A stretch of DNA of 64,000 nucleotides from Campanula takesimana (lineage: Eukaryota; Streptophyta; Magnoliopsida; Asterales; Campanulaceae). The stretch lies in the NCBI GenBank assembly GCA_026119855.1, contig JAOWBW010000038.1, positions 1,291,824-1,355,823 of the forward strand, written 5' to 3'. The notes below the pieces were generated by a model, which made no database searches, was not told the origin of the DNA, and was given only the letters and a program-made list of their open reading frames with translations. Shown here piece by piece: positions 22,299-32,844 of this stretch (position 1 is the first letter of the stretch; the number at the start of each line of letters is the position of its first letter). A program made the translations under genes and the position numbers.

Positions 22299-22497
22299 GA
22301 GCAATAAGAATAATACTATGGCAAAAAAAAGTCACAAAAACTTGCTCACAAAATTTTAGGTGTAATAATGTTATTGGTGTTTTTAACTAGAGTGTGGCCG
22401 GTCCATTATCGATGCAACCAATAAAATATCGCCACCTCATTTTATGAGCAAGATTTTTGTGAACTTATTTTGTGCCCCTAAAATTGCTCGAGCAATA
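22299..22497. mobile_element. hAT-type MITE, GGGGCACAAAA family, copy 2
   Basis: The element is 22307-22489, flanked by an exact 8-bp duplication GAGCAATA (22299-22306, 22490-22497). The ends are AGAATAATACTATGG and the inverse of GAGCAATTTTAGGGGCACA. The interior matches copy 1 (GTGTGGCCGGTCCATTATC, GCAACCAATAAAATATCG). Confidence 0.85.
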
Positions 22498-22499
22498 AA

Positions 22500-23310
22500 T
22501 CTAATGAAATAAACAGAAATGGTCCCCTGAAGATGACGACAACAACAACAATTTGGGAGTGTTGTAAAATGCTTCCACCCACTGTACTTACTCTCTGGGT
22601 AGATTTAAATCTGGATCCAATTCAGTCACTTGGGATCTTCACATTTCTACTTATATTTGCTCATGTTCTCTGCTATATGTATAAATTAAAATCCCAAATT
22701 CACTCCTCATAAATCTATAAGCTTATTTGATCTTCTAAGATCAACTTCAAACATGCGCTATTACTCCGAAAAAATAAAAATAAAATGGCACAAAAAGCAG
22801 CTCCTATAAATGTTCCAAAATGGACGTTTATTTTGGGACTGAGAGAGTAAATAATATCTTAAAAATATAATCCCGGAAAGTTAGTCTCATTTGATTTTTT
22901 ATGGTCAACATAAGTGAATTTTGACAAAACATTGATGTTAACCTAATCATCCTAATGAATTTCTAAAAATATCAATTGATAAATCATTAATGATTTGTCA
23001 ACAACAATGTTTATAATTTTACTAGAAGGATTAAACTGACATTTATATTTAGTCAAAGATTATTTGTGTTGCATAAAAAGTCAAAGTAGACTATTTTTTT
23101 GAGTTAAAGTGACTATTTTTATTTATTTTTTCAATGATTTTGGAGCAGATGGATGGAAAAGGTGAGAGATTTTTGGTACAGAAATTGCACCATTTTAAAA
23201 GAAAAGTGTGATTTCCGCCTAGAAATGGCCTGGTGAAGGGTGAGCGTTAGTGGATTATAAATATAGTTTTTGGCATTTACTACTGGCTAATTGGATAGAT
23301 CATATTATTA
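22500..23310. other. Spacer with MITE remnants
   Basis: At 22800-23130 there is sequence related to the GGTCAACTCAACTGAACTTTGAC-type MITEs seen in introns at 35209 and about 49630, without clear termini. No gene is seen. Confidence 0.4.
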
Positions 23311-23315
23311 TACAA

Positions 23316-23350
23316 CTAGTGTTACACCCGTGCGTTAAACGCACGACCAA
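23316..23350 (-). mobile_element. Helitron 3' terminus (minus orientation)
   Basis: Read on the minus strand, a perfect hairpin CGTGCGTT-A-AACGCACG (23329-23345) is followed after about 9 bp by CTAG and then a host T. This is the classical Helitron 3' end (hairpin, CTRR, insertion before T). The element would extend rightwards; its 5' TC end was not located. The end at 42566 shares the GTAACACTAG sequence. Confidence 0.65.
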
Positions 23351-23595
23351 AAATAATTTGACAAACGCAAAGCAAAAAACACTCTCTCAAGCAGGGTGTA
23401 GGGGTGTGCGTGTTTGCAAACAAAGGCATAAAATCCCAACAATCACAATAATGAAATGTTGTTTACATACACAACAGAAATACAAAGATAATTTCTACAA
23501 AATACAAATACTCTATACTACCTCAAAACTCTTTGTCCAGCTTACAAACGTATAAATTTGGCATTTGCATTGTTACTTTACATACATCAGCGTTA

Positions 23596-23799
23596 CTTTA
23601 CATCAAGGTTCTAAAAAGCGCTAGGCGGTCGCTAGGGGCCGTAGCAGGACCTAGCGCCTAGGCGGGGTCTAAACGGGACTTAGGCGGGGTCGAGAATTCA
23701 GAAAGAGTTATAATATATTAGGCGGGACATGGGTGTTTCATGAACGCCTAGCGCCTAGGCGGGGCCTAGACGGGCGTCTTTTAGAACACTGCTTTACAT
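23596..23799. mobile_element. hAT-type MITE, GCGCTAGGCGG family, copy 2
   Basis: The element is 23604-23791 (188 bp), flanked by an exact 8-bp duplication CTTTACAT. The ends are CAAGGTTCTAAAAAGCGC and the inverse of CAGTGTTCTAAAAGACGC, matching the hAT pattern. Internally it is GC-rich, with repeated CCTAGGCGGGG words. Confidence 0.88.
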
Positions 23800-24196
23800 A
23801 CATCAACGCAAGGAATCACACCAACACTAAATCATGTGAATCCACTGAGAGGAGAGACTTTGAAGTACGAAGTGTTGAACATATGCACTCTCTGAGAGCA
23901 ATCTGCGTACAGTACATAGGGGGTGAATAAAAAGAGTTTCATTTACCTTGTTCCCATGCACATTGGAGCAATCATATTTCGTTGCTAATGATAGTCAGTG
24001 ATAGATCCACTCAAAAAGAGTATGTGGAAGACGGATAATGCTTACATGCTATTGAGATTTGAACATGAGTTGAGATTATCACGTATAGGACCCTCAAGAT
24101 TGTTCCATGCGAGATTATTGAAAGTGAATCCCATTATTATATCGATTAAACGAAGAAAAGAACTCGTATATAAATTGTTAAAGAAACTGAATTTAC

Positions 24197-24298
24197 AGGC
24201 CAAACAAGTCTGTCAGCTTCCCAAGTTCAGCAGGAATACGACCAGTAAGCCTATTATCATTCAGCTTCAGAAGCGTATTATCATTCAGCTTCAGCACC
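24197..24298 (-). pseudogene. Isolated LRR exon fragment
   Basis: The acceptor at 24299-24301 (TTTTTGCAG) opens a reading VLKLNDNTLLKLNDNRLTG then RIPAELGKLTDL, a plant LRR. It is closed by a GTAAAT donor at 24195-24196. The LKLNDN motif is doubled by a 24-bp tandem duplication. No neighbouring LRR exons were found within 2 kb. Its position just inside the Helitron end at 23316 suggests a captured exon. It could also be the last trace of a decayed gene. Confidence 0.5.
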
Positions 24299-24479
24299 CT
24301 GCAAAAAAAAAAAAACAATGAAACTCAAATAACAAATGATAGCTACTCGGATAAAGGAAGTAGGTGTCAAATAGAAAATGGGATGCCTCCGTATAGCTCG
24401 TTGAAAGAAAAGTCCTTGATACCGACTCAAACCAATCCAAATTCAACCAATGTTTCATACTCATAACATGCATAACTCT

Positions 24480-26490
24480 AGTGTATGGAAATAAATTTCA
24501 AGAATAAGATCAACAGGAGAACTACAAAAGTAATCTAGCAGTAACAACAATTTTTAACCCAAACTATTGCAACATTAGCTAAAATGAGTCATTGTAACTT
24601 ACAAGCTTTTCATAGATGTGTACACACACCAACACTAAATCATGTGAATTCACTAAATTTATGAGACCATAAAGTAAGAACTCTTGAACAACTGGACTCT
24701 TTTTCTGCAATCTTCATATAGTACATAAGCTCCGATAATGTGCCAAACAAATTCCATAAGTTGACCAAAATATAGGTCAAAATTGCCTCATTAGCAATTG
24801 TCCCCAATAGGAACAATTAACCCCAAGTTGTTGCGATGAGAGTCAAGATCATGCATGAACTACCGTTCGACAAAAAACATAAACAAATCAAAGAAAGTGT
24901 CTATAACTATGAAGATCAATTTTAATAAAGAAATTTCCTTAAAGACGATTAATTCAAGAAAATTGCAACACCCATTTCGTCAATTTATTGAAAATAAATC
25001 ACTTGAATTGAGAAGTTCCAATAAATGAAAAAGGTCCCTTATTCAGAAGTATCCCAAAAGAGACGTGTATTTTAGGACGAGGGGAACAAAAGAGAAACCA
25101 ACATACTTATTGCGGAATTTAGAAGCTCGTAGATTAGTACTTCGTATTGCCTCCGTCCCAAAATGAATGACCCTAAACAATGATACATATGTAAAAATAA
25201 AAAGGAACTCCTTCCTATGCAGTTCACTCACACTCACTATGTATATGGTTCCAGACCAAAACTCCAAACAGGGCTACAAATAAAATTGGATAAGCTCATC
25301 ATTTACAACAGATGGAGTTAAAACTCAAAACGCCCAAATCCATTAATTGTAGGGTTATATATTGAGAAGGTATGTAGTCATCTGCAGATGTTTCTAGATG
25401 TTTCTGCCTTCACTTTTAACGGGATGGGTACACCAAAATCAATATGCCATAGTGATGTCTTTCTGATATAGTGGATAGAGCCGTGCAAACCAACATCAAC
25501 ATTGTTACTCTTTCAGCAGAGATTACAAAAGAAAAAATAAAATTTACTTTTGATTATCGTTACCCCATAGTGTACAACAAGCCAAAAAAAAAAATATTTA
25601 CAGCCACTGAATTATGTATAATTAATTGCCTTTCTCGAAATTTATAGAATAACCAATCTCATTCAATTTTACATATACAGAAATCTTAAACCTACATGTC
25701 ATCAAATAAATTTATTCACTCTTGTATCTTCAATAGTTCAATTTTTTTTTTTTATTTTTTTAAAAAAAAAACTAACAAAAAGTGAAAAGATTATGGCTGT
25801 GTGTGGAAGTCACTACTACTCCATGCTTTTCTATCTATAGTGAAAGGGTTAGCATAAAGCAGCTTACCATATGAGGACAGCTTAGGAGTCGATGAGCAAG
25901 AATACCCCAACAATCTTGTATGGATCCTCATCAAATTTCAAGAACTCTCCAAGCAAAAAAGAGAGGAAAATGATTAAATCTATACAATTCGGACAGTAGA
26001 AATAGAGTGAAAATGTGTACCGAAAATAAAGAAAAATTAGGGTTCTTGACAGAGAAAAATCAATCGCCCATAGAATTGCTACAAACACACAAAATTGTTG
26101 AGCATCGGTTGATGCAGTTAAAGAGGGAGGAAAGAGGAATCAGATAGTTAAGCGTCGATTAAACGAAAAGAGATATTATGTTAGGAGAGATACCGAAAGA
26201 GAAGGGGGAGAGATTGATGGATCACGTCGTTGCCGGAAAATAAGGCCTGGAACGATGGCTGTAATCAATGGCGAAGGTGAAGTGCTAGTGGTGAGACAGT
26301 CGTTGTAGAGAGAAATTTAGAGAGAGAATGTTAGAGAGAGAATAAAAGTGGGGAATGGGAAGAGGCGATTGACGGGGATTGTTCTCGATACCAGCAAGGG
26401 GTATTTTCGGGTTGATATAGACTTAAAAGAGTGTATTCAGCGAGAATGAACCTAGTCTCTATTCAGTCCAGGTGCTAGTTTGAGCGGGAA
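24480..26490. other. Gene-free stretch, possible Helitron interior
   Basis: No coding domain is recognised. A MITE-like end, GCCTCCGTCCCAAAATGAA, lies at 25149-25167. Purine-rich GAGAGAGAA runs occur at 26300-26345, which on the minus strand would look like a 5' leader. Confidence 0.4.
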
Positions 26491-26497
26491 AAAGCGG

Positions 26498-26520
26498 GTG
26501 TGCTGAAGTGCTTTGCACTT
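26498..26520. repeat. Short perfect hairpin
   Basis: GCTGAAGTGC-TTT-GCACTTCAGC: 10-bp arms with a 3-base loop. Function unknown. Confidence 0.7.
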
Positions 26521-27235
26521 CAGCTTTTATTTAGTGATTGATTATTTGGGCCTCATTAAAGTGATCTAATTAAGTTGGGGGCCTAAGTGATCTTTATAAT
26601 ATGAGGTTTATTTTTTTAATGTGTAGAGACCAGATTGTATTTATAAAAAGATGAAGGCCTATTTGTAAATACTTTTATTGGATGCATCCTTTCATCCTAA
26701 CGGATGTGACTTTTCCGGCCTATCGGATGTGTTAACTTAATAAACAAGTGGTCGGGTCCCCAATTGAATGTATCCAACTCTAAACATCATTTAAATGAGA
26801 GACTAACAAATAGAGTATACGGATCAATTGGAAGATTGATCTCGGGCTTATTCAATTCTTCTGCTCAATTCATCCTAACAGAATTAAAGCCGTCAACTTC
26901 TCCGTTATAACGGATTAAAATACGCTTCCGCTTTTATTTGATATACTCATTGAATTTAATTGGATAATAAAGAAATCTCCATGTTGCACTAACACGGTTG
27001 CTCCATTGCGTGGATTTGCACATACTTTGTTTGAACTATGGCGCATTACACAACCAGGAAAGAGAGACAGACAAAACTCTTAGTTGGTACAAAAGTGGCT
27101 GGATATGCTGCAACTGTCCAAAATCCAAATTGACGTCACCATGCAAAAACCTCTCATATTTTTTTTGCACTTACGTTGTGCATAAAGTTGAAAGAAAACA
27201 AAGCCATAAAAATATAAATTCTTTTTTAGACAAAT
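26521..27235. other. Gene-free spacer
   Basis: No coding domain or clear repeat is recognised. The word ATCCTAACGG/ATCCTAACAG appears twice (26695, 26873). Confidence 0.4.
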
Positions 27236-27489
27236 ATCATTCTCCCTTCGTCTCAAAATGATATTCATATTTTTTTCGCTGTTATTGCGAAGAAACTTTG
27301 AACAATAATTTTAGGTTGATTTAATTGTCTTAATAATGAAAATTTAAAACTTGTTATTGATACACTATCAACAATACTCTACAGAACAAGTATTCGATTT
27401 TCATTAAGATAATTAAATCAACATGAAACTTTTGTTATTGATAACAGCGCGAAAAAAGGTATGAAGCTCATTTTGAGGCGGAGTGAGTA
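27236..27489. mobile_element. Stowaway-like MITE (ACTTTGAACAATAA type)
   Basis: The ends are TTCTCCCTTCGTCTCAAAATG and the inverse CATTTTGAGGCGGAGTGAG. The interior arms CGCTGTTATTGCG and GTTATTGATAACAGCGCG pair. It is related to 5213-5665 and 42210-42455. Confidence 0.75.
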
Positions 27490-27648
27490 ACATAAGTCAT
27501 AGCTGAAGCCAAAGTTTCATACTGCAAAAAACTTTTTTGGTGATACAGTCACCGTCTCTGCCTTCAATTTAAAAAACTGATTAAAAAAACAGTCATCCTC
27601 CCACCCACAACCTCACCTCACCTTCATAAACAAATCCCTCCCTCCCCT

Positions 27649-27673
27649 CCCCCCCCCCCCCCCCCCCCCCCCA
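27649..27673. repeat. Poly-C tract upstream of the receptor kinase gene
   Basis: An almost pure run of more than 20 C residues (27648-27672) followed by ACCCACCCACC and poly-A, about 280 bp before the start codon. Confidence 0.85.
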
Positions 27674-27953
27674 CCCACCCACCAAAAAAAAAAAAGACAC
27701 TCTAAAATTCCATTTTCTCACTGCACAAACATCATGGCCTAGCTGTTGTTGGATCCGCAGATTCTGGGTGGGTTTTTTTTCCTTAAACCTGTCTTTTATT
27801 TGTTTATACAACCTTATTTAAAAACCCATCCATACATAACATAACCCAACAACACAAATGATTTGGTTTTTCTCCAATTCCCTCTCCCTAGACTCATACC
27901 CTTCCTAGTTCCTTTTCATCGGACTTTGTACCAAACTAAACCATATTTGTATA

Positions 27954-30900
27954 ATGTCTGTTCATCATCCATGGCCATTGTCCTTCTTATTCTACTTCTC
28001 CTTTGTCCTCTTAATCCCCACCTCCGCCGCTGTCAACCCCCAAGGCGAAGCCCTTTTGTCGTGGAAAACCACCTTAAAAGGGTCGATAGAAGTGTTGGAT
28101 AGTTGGGACTCGACCGATGAAACTCCATGCGGGTGGTTTGGTGTCACTTGCAACTTTAACAAGAATGTCGTTGAATTGAACTTGAAGTACGTCAATTTAT
28201 TTGGTACTGTTCCATCGAATTTCAGTTCCTTGTTGTCCTTGAAAAAGCTCGTGTTGTCGGGAACGAACCTAACAGGTTCGATCCCGAGAGAGATTGGTTT
28301 GCTTCAAGAGTTGACTGTCTTGGACTTGAGTGAGAATGCATTGACTGGAGAAATCCCAGCCGAGATATGTCATTTACCAAAGCTAGAGCAACTCCATCTC
28401 AACACAAATCGCCTCGCCGGAGCTATTACGATTGGAATTGGCAATCTCACGAGCTTGGTGTCGTTGTTCTTGTATGATAATCAGCTCAGTGGAATTATTC
28501 CGAGCACCATTGGCAACATGAAGAAGCTTGAAGTTATCAGAGGTGGTGGAAACAAGAATCTTGAAGGCCAATTGCCTCAAGAAATTGGCAATTGCACCAA
28601 TTTGATCTTCTTAGGCCTTGCTGAAACAAGCATTTCTGGGTTCCTTCCTTCAACTTTAGGCCTTCTGAAGAGGCTTCAAACTCTTGCCATTTACACCACC
28701 CTCCTTTCCGGTCAGTTACCTCTCGAGCTCGGTGGCTGCACTGAGCTCGAGAACATTTACTTGTATGAAAACTCGATCACGGGATCAATCCCGAGCAAGT
28801 TTGGTAATCTGAAGAAGCTTCAGAATCTCTTGCTATGGCAGAACAATTTGGTTGGAACAATTCCGCCGGAGCTTGGAGACTGCAAAGAGTTGGTCGTTAT
28901 TGATGTTTCGATGAATGCTCTGACCGGAAGCATTCCGGCCACGTTGGGGAATTTGAGTTCGTTGCAAGAATGTCAGTTCAGTGTTAATCAATTGTCCGGT
29001 CAAATCCCTAACCGAATTGGGAATTGCCGGAGCCTCACTCATATAGAGCTCGACAACAATCAATTCACAGGCAGTATTCCGTCGGAATTCGGGAATCTTG
29101 AAAACCTAACGCTGTGGTTCTTGTGGCAGAATCGTCTTGAAGGTGAAATACCTTCCTCATTATCATTTTGTCGCAATCTCGAAGCAATTGATCTGTCTCA
29201 AAATGCTTTGACTGGGCCAATTCCAAGAGGTATGTTCAATTTACAGAAGCTGAGCAAATTGCTACTACTGTCAAACAATTTGTCCGGCCAAATTCCACCG
29301 GAGATTGGGAATTGTTCTTCGCTGATTAGGTTTAGGGCCAGCAATAATCACCTAATTGGATCAATCCCGCCACAGATTGGAACGTTAAAGAATTTGAATT
29401 TCTTGGATCTTGGATCGAACAGGTTGACTAGAGCTATACCACCGGAGATTTCGGGATGCACGAATCTGACATTTCTGGATTTGCATTCCAACTCAATAGC
29501 TGGAAACTTTCCGGCGAATCTGAGCGAGCTTGTTTCTCTACAGTTTGTTGACGTCTCCGACAATCTAATTGAAGGCACACTGAGTCCTAGTCTCGGCGCA
29601 TTGAGTTCGCTCACCAAACTCGTTCTCGGCAAGAACCTCTTTTCCGGCCCGGTGCCGTCCGAATTTGGTTCCTGCGAGAAACTTCAGTTACTAGATTTGA
29701 GCAGTAATCAACTATCCGGTGGCATCCCTGCTAGTTTGGGTAAGATCCCGGCTTTGGAGATCTCGTTAAATCTTAGCTGTAACCAACTCTCCGGCAACAT
29801 TCCGGCGGAATTTGCTGCACTTGACAAGCTTGCAGTGCTAGATCTCTCCCACAATCAGCTCTCCGGCAATCTTCAGTATCTATCGGAGCTCCAAAATCTC
29901 GTGGTACTGAACGTATCCCACAACAATTTCTCAGGTCACGTTCCCGACACGACCTTTTTCTCAAAGCTGCCACTGAGCGTGCTAGCTGGTAATCCATCCT
30001 TGTGCTTTTCCGGTAACCAGTGTGCAACCAACAAAGGCGGCGCGTCAAAACACAGTAGGGCAGCCAGGGTGGCTATGGTGGCACTTTTGGGCGTCGCGTG
30101 TATTCTACTCCTAGCCGCTCTCTACATCATCGTTGGAAGCAGGCTACGCGCCCGAAAATCCGACCTGGAAGAGGACCTTGACGTGGAGATGGGTCCACCA
30201 TGGGAGGTCACACTGTACCAAAAACTAGACCTATCAATTGCCGACGTAGCAAAGAAATTGACTTCCGCTAATGTACTAGGCCGTGGTCATTCCGGCCAAG
30301 TCTACCGAGCAAATCTCTTATCCGGCTTGACCATCGCCGTGAAAAGATTCCAGACATCGGAAAAGCACTCTGCCTCGGCATTCTCGTCGGAAATAACCAC
30401 GCTAGCACGGATCCGCCACCGGAATATCGTCCGACTATTGGGTTGGGCTGCCAACAGGAAATCCAAGCTACTGTTCTATGACTTTTTACCTAATGGTACA
30501 TTAGGTGAATTATTACATGAGGGTTGTGGAGAAACAGTGGAGTGGGAAATCCGGTTCAAGATAGCATTAGGCGTGGCGGAAGGCTTAGATTACTTGCACC
30601 ACGACTGCGTGCCGCCTATCCTCCACCGTGATGTCAAGGCGCATAATATATTGCTGGGCGATAAATATGAGCCATGCTTGGCTGATTTTGGGCTGGCTAG
30701 ATTGCTAGAGGAGGATCATGGTTCATTTTCAGCGAACCCCCAATTTGCTGGCTCTTATGGCTACATGGCTCCAGGTAATTTTCACTTTCCCTTCCTTTAT
30801 ACTCCTTGTATATACTCCGATCCAAAATAAGTGTTGCATTTGACTCAATGTTTTAAAAACAGTGTTTTATTAGGTTTTACATAGTACAATGATAAAATTG

Positions 30901-31509
30901 CACTAAATAATTTCTTCATTCAGAAACGCGACATTTATCTTGAGATGGACAAAAAAAAAGTGAGATATTTATTATGAGAAGGTTTGCAATTATCATCTGA
31001 AAATTTCTTCCAAATTATTGCTTGTAGAATATGCTTGCATGCAAAAGATCACGGAAAAGAGTGACGTCTACAGCTACGGAGTAGTTTTACTAGAAATCAT
31101 AACCGGGAAAAGGCCGGTGGATCCATCATTCCCCGAGGACGACCAACACGTAATCCAATGGGTACGGAATCACTTGAAGAGCAAGAAGGACACAGTAGAC
31201 ATCATCGATCCAAAGCTGCATGGCAATCCTGATACACAAATACAAGAAATGCTGCAAGCATTAGGGATATCGCTTCTGTGCACAAGCAACAGGGCAGAAG
31301 ATCGTCCGACAATGAAAGATGTGGTGGCCTTATTGAAGGAGATTAGACATGAAACAGGTAAACAGAACCATAAGCAGAATAAAGGCTCAAGAACTTTGAA
31401 TTCATCCTCCCCTGTCACGCCTACTCAGCCGTCACTCCTCCAAGGTTCATCGAATTCTTCTCGTGCGTACTCATTGTTTTCTGATAATTATCCGTCAAGG
31501 AGAAAATAG
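27954..31509 (+). CDS. RGI3: LRR-XI receptor-like kinase, RGI3/At4g26540 type
   Basis: A membrane receptor kinase whose relatives bind root growth factor (RGF) peptides. Two exons: 27954-30774 and 31028-31509; the junction restores MAPEYACMQK in frame. The product is about 1100 residues, the usual size. In order: signal peptide (about 1-26); LRRNT motif (LLSWKTTLKGS, ETPCGWFGVTC); more than 20 tandem LRRs to about residue 680; a transmembrane helix near 704-728 (MVALLGVACILLLAALYII); kinase domain from about 770. The kinase has an ATP-binding Lys in IAVKRFQ (about 795), a catalytic HRD in ILHRDVKAHNILL (about 890), DFG in ADFGLARLL (about 910) and MAPEYA. It looks intact. The single intron in the kinase domain is typical of subfamily XI. 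The RGI3 name is by recalled similarity; the paralogue At5g56040 type is the main alternative. Confidence 0.9.
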
Positions 31510-32259
31510 TTTCGGTATGAAATGCAAAACGTTTTGTAGGATAGTTAGGTATTAGAAATGTGTAAACGATTAGATGAATGTCCTATATTCCCTTTCAGTT
31601 AATTGATTAAAATGATGGGTGAAATGGGTATATATAGAATTAGGGGAGAGCAATGCTAGGGGTACAAGATACTCATGTATAAAGCTACCATAGTTAATAG
31701 AGTGTGACTTCCTGATCTGGGAGTTAGCTTCTGATGTTCAAAATTGATCCCCTTTCCTTAACATGCTCATCTTAATTTACGACAAAGAAAGATTTAATGT
31801 TCTTTTTGTAGCAACATGTGTACTAAATGTGTCATACTGCTCTATAATTGTGTTTGATAGATGCATTTCCTTCCAAAACCCCAAAGGGTCCGCTCCCGAG
31901 TTTTTAAAAGAGACAAAGGAAAGGGATGGGAGGGGAGGGAAGGGAACTCAAGATCATTTAGAAGTGCTCCTGATTTTAAGAAAGAAAATAGAGTGAATTA
32001 CACTTGTACCTTAATGAAAGAAAGAGTGATTTATATTTGAGGGGTAAAATAGACTTACCAAAAAATTACTGTTTTATAGGTGGGAATATATTAAAAAAAA
32101 ATCCTTTACTTTCCTTTCCGTCCACTTTCTTCATAAAAAAACTTGGGAACAACCTTAGGAATGAAAATATATTAGACTTCCTCCCATTTCTTTTCCTTCC
32201 CTTTGTTTTTAAAACTTCCGAGCACGCCCAAAGTTCTTCCTTGTTTTTTGAGAAAATTA
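31510..32259. other. 3' flank of the receptor kinase gene
   Basis: It probably holds the 3' UTR. AGAGCAATGCTAGGGGTACA at 31647-31666 resembles the end of the GGGGCACAAAA-type MITE but no partner end is clear. No gene is seen. Confidence 0.45.
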
Positions 32260-32572
32260 TACTCCCTCCGTCCCAAATTGATAGTCCCATTTGACCTTTA
32301 AAATATTTTAAGGTTACGTTATAAGTTTTAAAAATTTAGTGATTTTGAAGACTTAATTTTGAAAATGGAAATGGAAAATGGGACTAACTTCCTAATAAAA
32401 CCAGTTTTAAAAATTTAGTGATTTTGAAGACTTAATTTTGAAAATGGAAATGGAAAATGGGACTAACTTCCTAATAAAACCAGTGTTCTAACAGTAGCTC
32501 GCCTATATCTTACTTTTTTAAAAAAAATAAAATGAAATGAGACAATCAGTTTGAGACGGACGGAAGGAGTAT
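32260..32572. mobile_element. Stowaway-like MITE with internal 79-bp duplication
   Basis: TACTCCCTCCGTCCCAAATT and the inverse (TTTGAGACGGACGGAAGGAG) bracket a 313-bp element of the same kind as 36190-36362. The segment starting AGTTTTAAAAATTTAGTGAT is present twice (32324 and 32403), an essentially exact tandem duplication. Confidence 0.8.
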
Positions 32573-32844
32573 TACTTACTGGCATGAAAGTCCTAAGGTT
32601 TTCTGTAAATAAAACTCATATGGCACTCACCTTGATCACAGTCACTAATAGCTAAACATTCAAAGTAGGCTAATTGGTAAACCATTACTTCAAAATATAT
32701 ACTCTGCAATCAAGCTTCATAATTCAGAAACAAAGGCTAAGATAGCAAGCAACAAACTAGTAAAATTCAGACACTAACTAAACAAGGACAAAACCCAGTC
32801 ACGGAAGAAAAAAGAAAGACATTTAAACTGAAATTGACAACTTT

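Noticed and set aside
25882..26088. Possible signal-peptide exon of an LRR gene (minus strand)
   Set aside because: The frame is hydrophobic but shows no LRR N-terminal motif and no convincing splice link to the LRR fragment at 24197.
29773..30048. Minus-strand frames within the receptor kinase gene
   Set aside because: They are shadows of the LRR coding strand, with no similarity to known proteins.
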